64,000 bases of DNA from Nitrosopumilus sp. (lineage in GTDB: Archaea; Thermoproteota; Nitrososphaeria; Nitrososphaerales; Nitrosopumilaceae). The DNA lies in contig NZ_JAILWC010000001.1 in NCBI RefSeq assembly GCF_025699125.1, forward strand, positions 809,059 through 873,058, in the 5' to 3' direction. Made by a program: the position numbers and the translations under genes. The number at the start of each line of letters is the position of its first letter. Position 1 is the first letter of the stretch. Below are positions 50,578 to 57,765 of the stretch, piece after piece. The notes beneath the pieces were generated by a model. The model was not told where the DNA came from. It made no database searches and saw nothing but the letters and a program-made list of their open reading frames with translations.

Positions 50578-51833
50578 CAATCAATATAGACGCATTATTA
50601 AAAAATGCAGATCCGCTCATTTCTGAAATCTTAAACAATGCATTATCAGATAAAGAAATTTCTGCTCAAGATGGATTAGAGTTATACAAAACAACCGGAA
50701 TTGATTTTCATTTAGTAGGGCTAGTTGCAGATGAAATTAGAAGAAGAAGAGTCGGGGATATTGTATCTTATGTAGTGAATAGAAATATCAATTTTACAAA
50801 TGTATGCATAAAACAATGTGGATTTTGTGCATTTAGTAGAGATTTTAGAGAAGAGGAAGGATATTTCCTACCAACAGAAGAGATCGTACGAAGGGCAATG
50901 GAGGCACGCCAATTAGGAGCAACTGAAGTATGTATTCAAGCAGGACTGCCCCCAGACATGAAAGGAGATCTTTATGAGAGTATTTGCAAGGAGATCAAAA
51001 AAGAGATTCCAGATATACATATTCATGGATTTTCACCTGAAGAGATTCTATACGGAGCATCAAGATCTGAGATTTCAATTGAGGAATTTCTAAAAAGAAT
51101 GAAGGAGGCAGGAGTGGATACACTTCCAGGAACATCAGCAGAAATTCTTGATCAAAAACTACGAGACCAGATTTCTCCAGGAAGAATAAGTGTAGAGAAT
51201 TGGGAAAAAGTAATCAAATATGCCCACAAAATTGGAATCAACACTACATCAACTATGATGTTTGGACATTTAGAAACACTAGAACAAAGAGTGGCACACA
51301 TAGCAAAATTAAGAGACATACAAAAAGAGACGGGGGGATTTACCGAATTTGTCCCTCTAAATTTTATTCATACTGAAGCCCCCATGTACAAACATCAATT
51401 ACATGAAGGAATAAGACGGGGGGGAAGTGGAAATGATGTCTTACTAACACATGCTGTTGCAAGAATCATGTTGAACAATTCAATTAACAATATCCAAATG
51501 TCATGGGTTAAAGAAGGACAAAAAATGTCACAGTTATTGCTAATGTGGGGAGCCAATGATTTTGGCGGAACTCTGATTAACGAAAGTATTTCAACATCAG
51601 CAGGTTCAGAACATGGACAATTATTAAAACCGAAAGAGATTAGAAGAAGGATTAAGGAGATTGGAAGAATACCTGCTGAGAGAAATACAAATTATAAAAT
51701 TCTAAAAAAGTTTGATGCAGAAGAAGAGGTAGATGAAAAACTAGATAGAGTTTCTGATACATCTCAATTTGGATCATACGTAGAATTGATAAAAATTAAC
51801 AAATTCAGATACAAAAATCCTAGAGCGAAGTAA
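50574..51833 (+). CDS. cofH: Fo synthase subunit CofH
   Basis: A 419-aa radical SAM enzyme, paralogous to CofG. The [4Fe-4S] motif is Cys78-x3-Cys82-x2-Cys85 ('VCIKQCGFCAFSR'), with 'CIQAGLPPDMKGDLYESI' and 'PGTSAEILDQKLRDQISPGR' typical of CofH/MqnC-type enzymes. CofH forms the tyrosine-derived radical adduct that CofG converts to Fo. Start ATG 50574 inside the cofG stop; the TldE gene begins one base after its stop. The cofD-cofC pair lies 29 kb away. Confidence 0.93.
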   Translation: MTINIDALLKNADPLISEILNNALSDKEISAQDGLELYKTTGIDFHLVGLVADEIRRRRVGDIVSYVVNRNINFTNVCIKQCGFCAFSRDFREEEGYFLPTEEIVRRAMEARQLGATEVCIQAGLPPDMKGDLYESICKEIKKEIPDIHIHGFSPEEILYGASRSEISIEEFLKRMKEAGVDTLPGTSAEILDQKLRDQISPGRISVENWEKVIKYAHKIGINTTSTMMFGHLETLEQRVAHIAKLRDIQKETGGFTEFVPLNFIHTEAPMYKHQLHEGIRRGGSGNDVLLTHAVARIMLNNSINNIQMSWVKEGQKMSQLLLMWGANDFGGTLINESISTSAGSEHGQLLKPKEIRRRIKEIGRIPAERNTNYKILKKFDAEEEVDEKLDRVSDTSQFGSYVELIKINKFRYKNPRAK

Positions 51834-53192
51834 ATGTCTGCCTTAGAAGAGGCATTAAATCATTCAAAAAATGTTGGAGTTGATGAATGTGAAATAGTCG
51901 TTTTGAAAAAAAAGATCATAACTGTGCGAATTACTGATTCAGAGATTGCTGAAACCAAACAAAACTTTGATGAAAGTTATGGTATTAGATTAATCCACAA
52001 TAAGAAAATTGCATCAATTCAAATTACAAATCAGCAAAAAATTAAAGATGCTATTAATGATTCATTAAAGACTCTGCACAGTCTAAAGCCACGAGAATTT
52101 TGGCGCGGATTACCATCCAAAATAAAATCACAAAAATTAGACGGAACATATGACAAAAACCTAGCGAACATTTCAGGATCTCAAGCTATGGATATCGCAG
52201 AATCCATGATTAATGCAACTAATAGCTACAAAATAAACACGATTACAGGCTCGCTGAATATTGTTTCAGATGATTTTGAACTTGAAAATTCAAATGGATT
52301 AAAACTCAAAGAAAAGTCCACATATATCTCAGGAATAATTAATGCAGAATCAGAATCAGGTACATTACCAGTATCAGGAATTGGACATGATTGTTGTAGG
52401 ACATTATCAAATTTTTCAACAGAACAAATAGGAAATGATGCAAAAAATATGTGTCTAGAATCAATAAATCCACAAAAAATTGATTCAGATACATATTCCA
52501 TAATTTTTGAGCCGTATTCTGTTGGAGAATTGCTATCATTTGTGATTGCATCAAACTTTAATTTTAAAACATTCGCAGAAAAGAAAAGTTGCTTCTCAAA
52601 CGATTTTGAAAAAGAAATTGCAGTAAAACAATTTAGTTTAATTGATGATCCACATATTTCAGAAGGCATAGGAACAAAATCAGTTGATGATGAGGGGATT
52701 AAAACCCAAAAACGAAGTTTGATAGAAAATGGAATTTTCAAAAATACGTTTTCAAATCTTTTCGATAGTTACAAAGAAGGAAAACAATCTTCAGGAAATG
52801 CATTACGTTTAGGATCTCCAATGGGGAGAAGCTCAGAGCCAATTCCAATTTCAGCACCACATAATCTAAAAATTAATCCAGGAGAGAGCTCACAAGAAGA
52901 CATGATAAAAGATACAAAGCACGGGTTGTTAATTGGAAGGCTATGGTACACATATGCAGTAAATCCAATCAAAGGAGATTTTTCATGCACTGCAAGAAGC
53001 GGAATAAAAATTATTGAGAATGGCGAAATCAAAGGTCCTGGAAAATCAGTTAGAATAATTCACAATCTTGCAGATATGTTAAAAAATATTTCAGAAATTG
53101 GAAATAATCAAAAAAACATAATTCAGTGGGCATCACTTCCGTCAATTGCACCATCGATAAAAGCGGGAAAAATTTCGGTAAAATCAATCTAA
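51834..53192 (+). CDS. TldD/PmbA-family metalloprotease-like protein (TldE type)
   Basis: A 452-aa protein. Typical family parts are the N-terminal 'ITVRITDSEIAETKQNFDES', the central 'GKQSSGNALRLGSPMGRSS' near residue 318 and the C-terminal 'YAVNPIKGDFSCTARSGI' then 'KIIENGEIKGPGKSVRI'. The HExxxH metal site of TldD is not seen, so it is the TldE/PmbA partner type. TldD/E complexes degrade unfolded peptides or process modified peptides. It abuts cofH (ATG 51834), so it is likely in the cofGH operon; the reason for the link is unknown. Confidence 0.85.
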   Translation: MSALEEALNHSKNVGVDECEIVVLKKKIITVRITDSEIAETKQNFDESYGIRLIHNKKIASIQITNQQKIKDAINDSLKTLHSLKPREFWRGLPSKIKSQKLDGTYDKNLANISGSQAMDIAESMINATNSYKINTITGSLNIVSDDFELENSNGLKLKEKSTYISGIINAESESGTLPVSGIGHDCCRTLSNFSTEQIGNDAKNMCLESINPQKIDSDTYSIIFEPYSVGELLSFVIASNFNFKTFAEKKSCFSNDFEKEIAVKQFSLIDDPHISEGIGTKSVDDEGIKTQKRSLIENGIFKNTFSNLFDSYKEGKQSSGNALRLGSPMGRSSEPIPISAPHNLKINPGESSQEDMIKDTKHGLLIGRLWYTYAVNPIKGDFSCTARSGIKIIENGEIKGPGKSVRIIHNLADMLKNISEIGNNQKNIIQWASLPSIAPSIKAGKISVKSI

Positions 53193-53204
53193 TTTAGGCA
53201 CAGA

Positions 53205-54140
53205 TTAATTAAAAAACGTGAAAACCAAATATGCCACATAGCCTATCGCAATGCAAGCGCCCATAACACGATTAATAATTCCAGTTTTAAGTGCAATTAA
53301 CAATGAAATACTAAAGATGATCATGATGGTATAATCAATGAAGACGTCGGGTGCGACCATCACACCTCCAAGCGTCGCACCTACACCCATGATCATCAAG
53401 ATGTTGTAGATATTACTTCCAATAATATTTCCAACACCGATATCCCCATGTCCTTTTCTAATTGCAATAATGGATGTAATTAATTCAGGAAGAGACGTTC
53501 CAATTGCAATCACAGTCAGCCCTATGATTTTTTCAGACAACCCAAACTCTTGGGCTAGAATTACGGCATTATCAACAGTAAGAATTGCACCAAAATACAA
53601 AATAACAACACCTGTCCCAATTAATCCAAAAGATTTCAGATATACATTATTTTTACTTTCTCCAACATTTTCCTTGCTTTCTTCGCGGTGTTTCATTGCA
53701 TCTTTGAATGTATAATATCCATAAACGCCTAATCCTACAAGCAGCAAAATTCCATCATATATAGAAAGTTCACCATCAATTGAAATCAAAATCAAAAGAA
53801 AAGAAACGCCTAGCATTATTGGAATTTCTTTACGTAAAACAGATTTACTTACTGCAAGTGGAACAAGAATTGCTGCAATTCCTATAACCATTCCAACATT
53901 TGCGATGTTACTTCCAACAATATTTCCCAAAATTATAGCACTGTGTTCTCCAGCTGCTGCAACACTTGCTGCAAGCTCCGGCGTAGAAGTACCATATGCC
54001 ACAATAGTCATTCCAATTACAAGATTACTTATTCTGAATTTTCGGGCGATTGTAACACCGCCACTAACTAACCAATTACCACCAAAACACAGCATAGCTA
54101 ATCCAACTATAGTCAGCACTGCATTGATTACTACTTCCAC
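53205..54140 (-). CDS. Ca2+/Na+ (CaCA-family) cation antiporter
   Basis: A 311-aa protein with about ten membrane helices in two inverted halves. Each half carries the CaCA alpha-repeat motif: 'VAYGTSTPELAASVAA' near residue 48 with 'GNIVGSNIANVGMVIG', and 'VIAIGTSLPELITSIIA' near residue 210 with 'GNIIGSNIYNILMIMG'. These hold the ion-binding acidic residues. It exchanges Ca2+ (or similar cations) for Na+ or H+. Complete, start ATG 54140. Convergent with the TldE gene, 12 nt apart. Confidence 0.92.
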   Translation of the reverse strand: MEVVINAVLTIVGLAMLCFGGNWLVSGGVTIARKFRISNLVIGMTIVAYGTSTPELAASVAAAGEHSAIILGNIVGSNIANVGMVIGIAAILVPLAVSKSVLRKEIPIMLGVSFLLILISIDGELSIYDGILLLVGLGVYGYYTFKDAMKHREESKENVGESKNNVYLKSFGLIGTGVVILYFGAILTVDNAVILAQEFGLSEKIIGLTVIAIGTSLPELITSIIAIRKGHGDIGVGNIIGSNIYNILMIMGVGATLGGVMVAPDVFIDYTIMIIFSISLLIALKTGIINRVMGACIAIGYVAYLVFTFFN

Positions 54141-54268
54141 AACGAAGTTTCTCGATAGAGGGGTTTAAAGTGAATGATTTACTATAATTTCACAATTCAA
54201 ACAATTCAAGCTAATTTTAAAAAGTCGTTACAGGCACATAATAATCTAAAATTTCACTAAAACCGATA

Positions 54269-54643
54269 CTAGACAGAATATTTCTCAGAACCAAGTGCTG
54301 AATGGATATAATCAATTATCTTCAGATAATCTGCCCTTGGTTCTGTACTAACCATAAATAATTCATTAGAATTAACGGGAACACTAATCATTGTGACTTT
54401 TTCATATTCAGTAATTGAAGATGTTTCATGACCAATCTTGTATGCCAGATTTGTATATAGTTCTCTTTTTTGTAATGCATAATGAATTGACATTTTAACT
54501 TCATCGCTACTTAACATTCCATCAATACTTTCTTTGTGGCCTCCAGCAACAAGCTCACCTTTACTATTTGCAACACCTGCAAATCTAATTTGTGAATCTA
54601 AAGCAAGTACTTTTTTCGATAATTCATCGTAATTAATTGCCAA
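54269..54643 (-). CDS. Roadblock/LC7-like small protein, next to amt
   Basis: A 124-aa cytoplasmic protein: 'YDELSKKVLALDSQIRFAGV', 'SKGELVAGGHKESIDG', 'MSIHYALQKRELYTNLAYK' and 'NELFMVSTEPRADYLKIID'. The alpha/beta pattern is that of a Roadblock/profilin-like sensor fold, in a thaumarchaeal-specific subfamily. A close paralogue with a Lys-rich tail begins at 63409. It lies 18 nt from amt on the same strand, so it may take part in nitrogen sensing, but the function is not established. Start ATG 54643. Confidence 0.65.
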   Translation of the reverse strand: MAINYDELSKKVLALDSQIRFAGVANSKGELVAGGHKESIDGMLSSDEVKMSIHYALQKRELYTNLAYKIGHETSSITEYEKVTMISVPVNSNELFMVSTEPRADYLKIIDYIHSALGSEKYSV

Positions 54644-54661
54644 AATATTACACCAAAAAAT

Positions 54662-55969
54662 CTATTTTTTTCGGAATATTTCATCCTTTTCCTGTAATTC
54701 TTCAGTAAAGGTATCCATATCTAGCATGAACTCCTCCTCATCAGAATAAGCAGATTCTGCGTGTTCACTAATATCAAGTCCTACGTCTTCTACTTCAGGC
54801 GAAACCCTAATTCCAATTAGATGCTTCATTACTTGCAGAATTATCCAAGTTCCACCAAAGCCCATTGCGGCTGCAACGCCAACACCTACTGCTTGAATCC
54901 ATAATTGATCAGGATTACCAAATAGCAATCCATCAACACCACCAGGATTAATCATAGTACTTGCAAAGATTCCAATAGAAAGTGCACCTACAATTCCGGC
55001 AACACCGTGAACAGAACTTACATCAAGTGCATCATCAATCTTTAGTTTTTCTTTGAATAGTACAACTCCTGAATATGAAATTACACCAATTGCAATACCA
55101 ATGACAAATGCATGTTCTGCACTTACAAATCCAGATGCAGGGGTAATTCCAGCAAGACCTGCAATTGCACCGTTAATTGTTGCAACAACAGAAGGTTTTC
55201 CTGTTCTTACCCAAGAGAGTCCAGCCCAAATCAAAGCAGAAACTGAAGAAGCCATGTGAGTGACAATTACAGTATTTCCTGCAACTCCACCGGAAGCTGA
55301 CAATGCACTTCCTGCATTAAAGCCAAACCATCCAAGCCATAATAACGAAGAACCAAGAACTGCAAGTGGAATACTATGAGGAATCATTATGGCAGGACCA
55401 TAATGTCTTCTTTTTCCAAGTACAATTGCTGCAGCAAGAGCTGCCATTCCAACACTTGTGTGAATTACTATACCGCCGGCAAAATCAACTACACCTAATT
55501 GAGATAACCAACCTCCACCCCAAACCCAGTGAACTAGAGGATAGTAAATCAGCATAGACCATGCAGCGATAAATATGATAAATGAACTGAACTTCATTCT
55601 TTCAGCAATTGTTCCTGTAAGTAATAATGGAGTAATTGCTGCAAACATCAATTGGAATTTTACAAACAAGACACCTGGAATGGTTGGAGCATACTGTTCT
55701 AATGGACCATCAGATGGAACACCTTTGAGAAATACCCAATCCATATTTCCAACTAGTCCCATTGTGGAGTCACCAAAAGATAAACTAAATCCAAATACGA
55801 ACCACATGACACTCAATAACGCCAAACCAAAAAAGATCTGCATGAAAATTGAGGCTGCGTTCTTTTTTCTTAAAAGTCCAGATTCAAAAAGACCCAATGC
55901 AGGGATCATTAAAAGCACAAGACTTCCAGCTACGAGCATCCACGCTGTATCCCCAGAATCAAGTACCAT
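54662..55969 (-). CDS. amt: Ammonium transporter Amt
   Basis: A 435-aa AmtB/Rh-type channel with 11 expected helices. Family signatures are 'IPALGLFESGLLRKKNAASI', 'GTIAERMKFSSFIIFIAAWS', 'PLVHWVWGGGWLSQLGVVDF' and 'DFAGGIVIHTSVGMAALAAA'; both pore-lining His residues appear ('GGIVIHTSVG' and 'DVSSVHGVAGIVG'). It carries ammonium/ammonia into the cell, the energy and nitrogen source of ammonia oxidisers. The cytoplasmic C-terminus ('SPEVEDVGLDISEHAESAYS') is the usual P-II docking region. Start ATG 55969, divergent from glnK. Confidence 0.95.
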   Translation of the reverse strand: MVLDSGDTAWMLVAGSLVLLMIPALGLFESGLLRKKNAASIFMQIFFGLALLSVMWFVFGFSLSFGDSTMGLVGNMDWVFLKGVPSDGPLEQYAPTIPGVLFVKFQLMFAAITPLLLTGTIAERMKFSSFIIFIAAWSMLIYYPLVHWVWGGGWLSQLGVVDFAGGIVIHTSVGMAALAAAIVLGKRRHYGPAIMIPHSIPLAVLGSSLLWLGWFGFNAGSALSASGGVAGNTVIVTHMASSVSALIWAGLSWVRTGKPSVVATINGAIAGLAGITPASGFVSAEHAFVIGIAIGVISYSGVVLFKEKLKIDDALDVSSVHGVAGIVGALSIGIFASTMINPGGVDGLLFGNPDQLWIQAVGVGVAAAMGFGGTWIILQVMKHLIGIRVSPEVEDVGLDISEHAESAYSDEEEFMLDMDTFTEELQEKDEIFRKK

Positions 55970-56086
55970 TAATGAAAAAAATTAATTCAAAACTAATAAC
56001 AATGTCTGAGATTGATTATCATATGAATATCATTTGACCATCAAAATCAGAAATTATATTTGTGTAATAGACAACAGTATAACTAA

Positions 56087-56416
56087 ATGCTCAAAATTGA
56101 AGTCATACTTGGCGAAAATGATGTAATGGCAATAAGCGAGGGATTAAAGAAAATAGGAATTGGAGGTCTCACAGTATCCAAAGTTAGAGGAAGAGGAAAG
56201 AGACCAGGACCCGAAATTCACGCATCAAAAGGCAGTGAGATCTTTACACCTCAGTTCAATGACAAATATAGAATTGAGGCAATCATTGCAGATGCTAGAG
56301 AAGACGAAGTAATAGGAATTATCAAAGAGAATGGCAGAGTTGGAAAAATATTTGTATCTCAGATCTTACGTGCAGTAGACATTGCCACAGGTGACGAAGG
56401 AGAAACTACAATTTAG
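56087..56416 (+). CDS. glnK: P-II nitrogen regulatory protein GlnK
   Basis: A 109-aa P-II protein. It has 'GIGGLTVSKVRGRGKRPGPE' near residue 23, the T-loop, the Walker-like 'VGKIFVSQILRAVDIATGDE' and the final 'TGDEGETTI'. The T-loop has no Tyr at the classical uridylylation site (sequence around 50-54 is S-E-I-F-T), so regulation by uridylylation is unlikely. It would bind ATP/ADP and 2-oxoglutarate and gate Amt. A TATA-like AATTATATT lies about 31 nt before ATG 56087. Two tiny membrane genes follow immediately. Confidence 0.93.
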   Translation: MLKIEVILGENDVMAISEGLKKIGIGGLTVSKVRGRGKRPGPEIHASKGSEIFTPQFNDKYRIEAIIADAREDEVIGIIKENGRVGKIFVSQILRAVDIATGDEGETTI

Positions 56417-56423
56417 AACCATC

Positions 56424-56552
56424 ATGAATTTGCGCAAAAGTAAATTATTTCACAGAGAAAAGATGCAGCCATTGCAACGTAAAGATTGTCTTAAAGTTGC
56501 AGTTATGTGTGGAGTTATTGTTGTACCATTGCTTGTTGGTTTATTTTTATGA
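56424..56552 (+). CDS. 42-aa membrane peptide behind glnK
   Basis: Starts at ATG 56424, 7 nt after the glnK stop. A basic N-terminal half ('MNLRKSKLFHREKMQPLQRK') precedes one transmembrane helix ('VAVMCGVIVVPLLVGLFL') at the very C-terminus: a tail-anchored peptide with positive-inside topology. Its TGA overlaps the ATG of the next peptide (ATGA). The family is not recognised. Position between glnK and an extended P-II gene suggests a link to ammonium transport. Confidence 0.62.
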   Translation: MNLRKSKLFHREKMQPLQRKDCLKVAVMCGVIVVPLLVGLFL

Positions 56553-56641
56553 AATTCTCAAAAATCGCCATTGCAAAATTAATTCTTGCAGGAGTTGGTA
56601 TGACTTTGGTAGGATTAGCTTTATTTGGACCGTATATCTAA
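56549..56641 (+). CDS. 30-aa membrane peptide coupled to the previous one
   Basis: Starts in the stop of the 42-aa gene. The sequence is MKFSKIAIAKL then 'ILAGVGMTLVGLALFGPYI': a short basic start and one Gly-rich transmembrane helix. The 4-nt overlap is typical of coupled subunits. It ends 4 bases inside the convergent P-II-like gene's end. Size and shape recall tiny accessory subunits of transporters or respiratory complexes; the true partner is unknown. Confidence 0.6.
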   Translation: MKFSKIAIAKLILAGVGMTLVGLALFGPYI

Positions 56642-57219
56642 AAATCACCAAAAGTATTTTCATAAATAACAGTAGGATTCTTTAATTGCTTTTCCATAAT
56701 AGGAAGTGATTTTACAATACAGTAATTTACAAAATCACTGAATGATTTTATTCTATAATCATCTCTGAGTTTTTCTTTGTTTACTTCATAGACTATTTGC
56801 AATTTATGTAAAGTGAATTTCTGTAATGGAACAAATCTACTTCGTTTAGGTATTGGTGTAGATTCTGTTTTTTCTTCTGCAAAAATTTCTAAATCTTGTT
56901 TTGCATCAAGTGTTTCCATGTCCACAACTTCTTCCATTTCAGAGACAAAGATTTTTCCCCCATGATCAGATGTAAGACCGGAGTTTTTTGAAATCATTTC
57001 TACAACTTTTCTTGCATCCTTGTCTGGCACTACAATCTCAATTTTTGCCAAAGGGATTGATTTTATTCCAGTAGAACCAATGCGAGAACCTTTTGCTTCA
57101 TCATAAATATCACTGTCATCTAAATTTCGTTTGTCAATCACAAATGTTCCAAGAACATTCAGATTTGTCTTAATAGTAGTGAAAGTTTTTCGCTTGATTA
57201 TAGCTTCTATCTTTTTCAC
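56638..57219 (-). CDS. P-II-like protein with a C-terminal extension
   Basis: A 193-aa protein. Residues 1-105 fit the P-II/GlnB fold: 'KKIEAIIKRKTFTTIKTNL', a degenerate T-loop region, 'PLAKIEIVVPDKDARKVVEM' and 'DHGGKIFVSEMEEVVDMETL'. The usual 'TGxxGxGK' nucleotide signature is altered. Residues 120-193 form an added domain ('FTLHKLQIVYEVNKEKLRDD', 'SFSDFVNYCIVKSLPIMEKQ') not found in ordinary P-II. It is probably a signalling protein that senses a different ligand or recruits a new partner. Start ATG 57219. Confidence 0.75.
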   Translation of the reverse strand: MKKIEAIIKRKTFTTIKTNLNVLGTFVIDKRNLDDSDIYDEAKGSRIGSTGIKSIPLAKIEIVVPDKDARKVVEMISKNSGLTSDHGGKIFVSEMEEVVDMETLDAKQDLEIFAEEKTESTPIPKRSRFVPLQKFTLHKLQIVYEVNKEKLRDDYRIKSFSDFVNYCIVKSLPIMEKQLKNPTVIYENTFGDF

Positions 57220-57246
57220 AAATAATTTTCAAAAAAGGGGCTATTT

Positions 57247-57368
57247 ATGAGAAATGGTCTTTATCAACATCAAAAAATGGATCGTGATAAATTAAAGAAG
57301 GAAACAGGCACGAATAAGGTGTAAAAAAACCAGCTAGAAAGACAAGCAAAGCTCAAGTTAAAGACTAA
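57247..57368 (+). pseudogene. Frameshifted gene for a 39-aa Lys-rich peptide
   Basis: ATG 57247 opens a frame ('MRNGLYQHQKMDRDKLKKET', 'GTNKV') that stops at 57322-57324. The next part, in another frame from 57321, reads 'VKKPARKTSKAQVKD' then stop (57366-57368). Removing two bases of the GGTGTAAAA stretch at 57319-57327 would join them into one basic peptide. The PARK motif matches the tail of the Roadblock-like gene at 63409. Either a GT duplication broke the gene or this is a sequencing error. The start is preceded by AAGGGG, as at 63409. Confidence 0.4.
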
Positions 57369-57378
57369 TAAGGTAATG

Positions 57379-57395
57379 TACCGTACAATACGGTA
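57379..57395 (+). promoter_or_regulatory. Perfect palindrome at the start of the wHTH regulator gene
   Basis: TACCGTA-CAA-TACGGTA, ending on the first base of the start codon region (ATG 57395/57398). A TATA-like CTAATAAGG lies just upstream at about 57364-57372. A repressor bound here would block transcription start, so self-regulation by the downstream HTH protein is the simplest reading. Confidence 0.6.
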
Positions 57396-57397
57396 TG

Positions 57398-57742
57398 ATG
57401 CGAGCAAGACTAACATATGTACCACTAGAAGTGGCAGACCAATTCGGGGATTTTATCATACAAAGAGACGAACAAGTTCTCGATGCAGTAAAAGCAAGAA
57501 CACGAGATTTCAGTACACTGTCTTTGATAAAGTTGCTATATCAATTAAGAGGAAACCCTATGACATTTTCTGATTTGTATTCAAAGTCAAAAATCAGAAT
57601 GAAAAAGTCATTTCTGAACTACCTACATCTGTGTGTAGATTACAACTTCATTAAAAAAGAAGCAGTTGGTTCAAACATGATCTATACAATTACAGACAAG
57701 GGGCGAACCATGTTGAATCTGTTTATGCAGAAAAGCAATTAA
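57398..57742 (+). CDS. Winged-helix transcription regulator
   Basis: About 114 aa from ATG 57398 (ATG 57395 adds one Met). The central part is a winged HTH: 'LSLIKLLYQLRGNPMTFSDL' then 'YSKSKIRMKKSFLNYLHLCV' (helices) and 'NFIKKEAVGSNMIYTITDKG' (wing). This resembles thaumarchaeal ArsR/MarR-like or PadR-like regulators. It sits between the P-II-like and glnA genes with a perfect palindrome on its own start. It is a good candidate for local control of nitrogen genes, but its targets are not shown. The C-terminus is short; it probably forms dimers. Confidence 0.75.
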   Translation: MRARLTYVPLEVADQFGDFIIQRDEQVLDAVKARTRDFSTLSLIKLLYQLRGNPMTFSDLYSKSKIRMKKSFLNYLHLCVDYNFIKKEAVGSNMIYTITDKGRTMLNLFMQKSN

Positions 57743-57765
57743 ATTTAATTTTTGGATGAATTTAA

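Noticed and set aside
52226..52741. 171-codon open frame antisense to the TldE gene
   Set aside because: Shadow of a family-assigned gene with typical antisense composition (Ser/Ile/Phe-rich).
55575..55985. 136-codon open frame antisense to amt
   Set aside because: Amt is certain; the antisense frame has no independent support.
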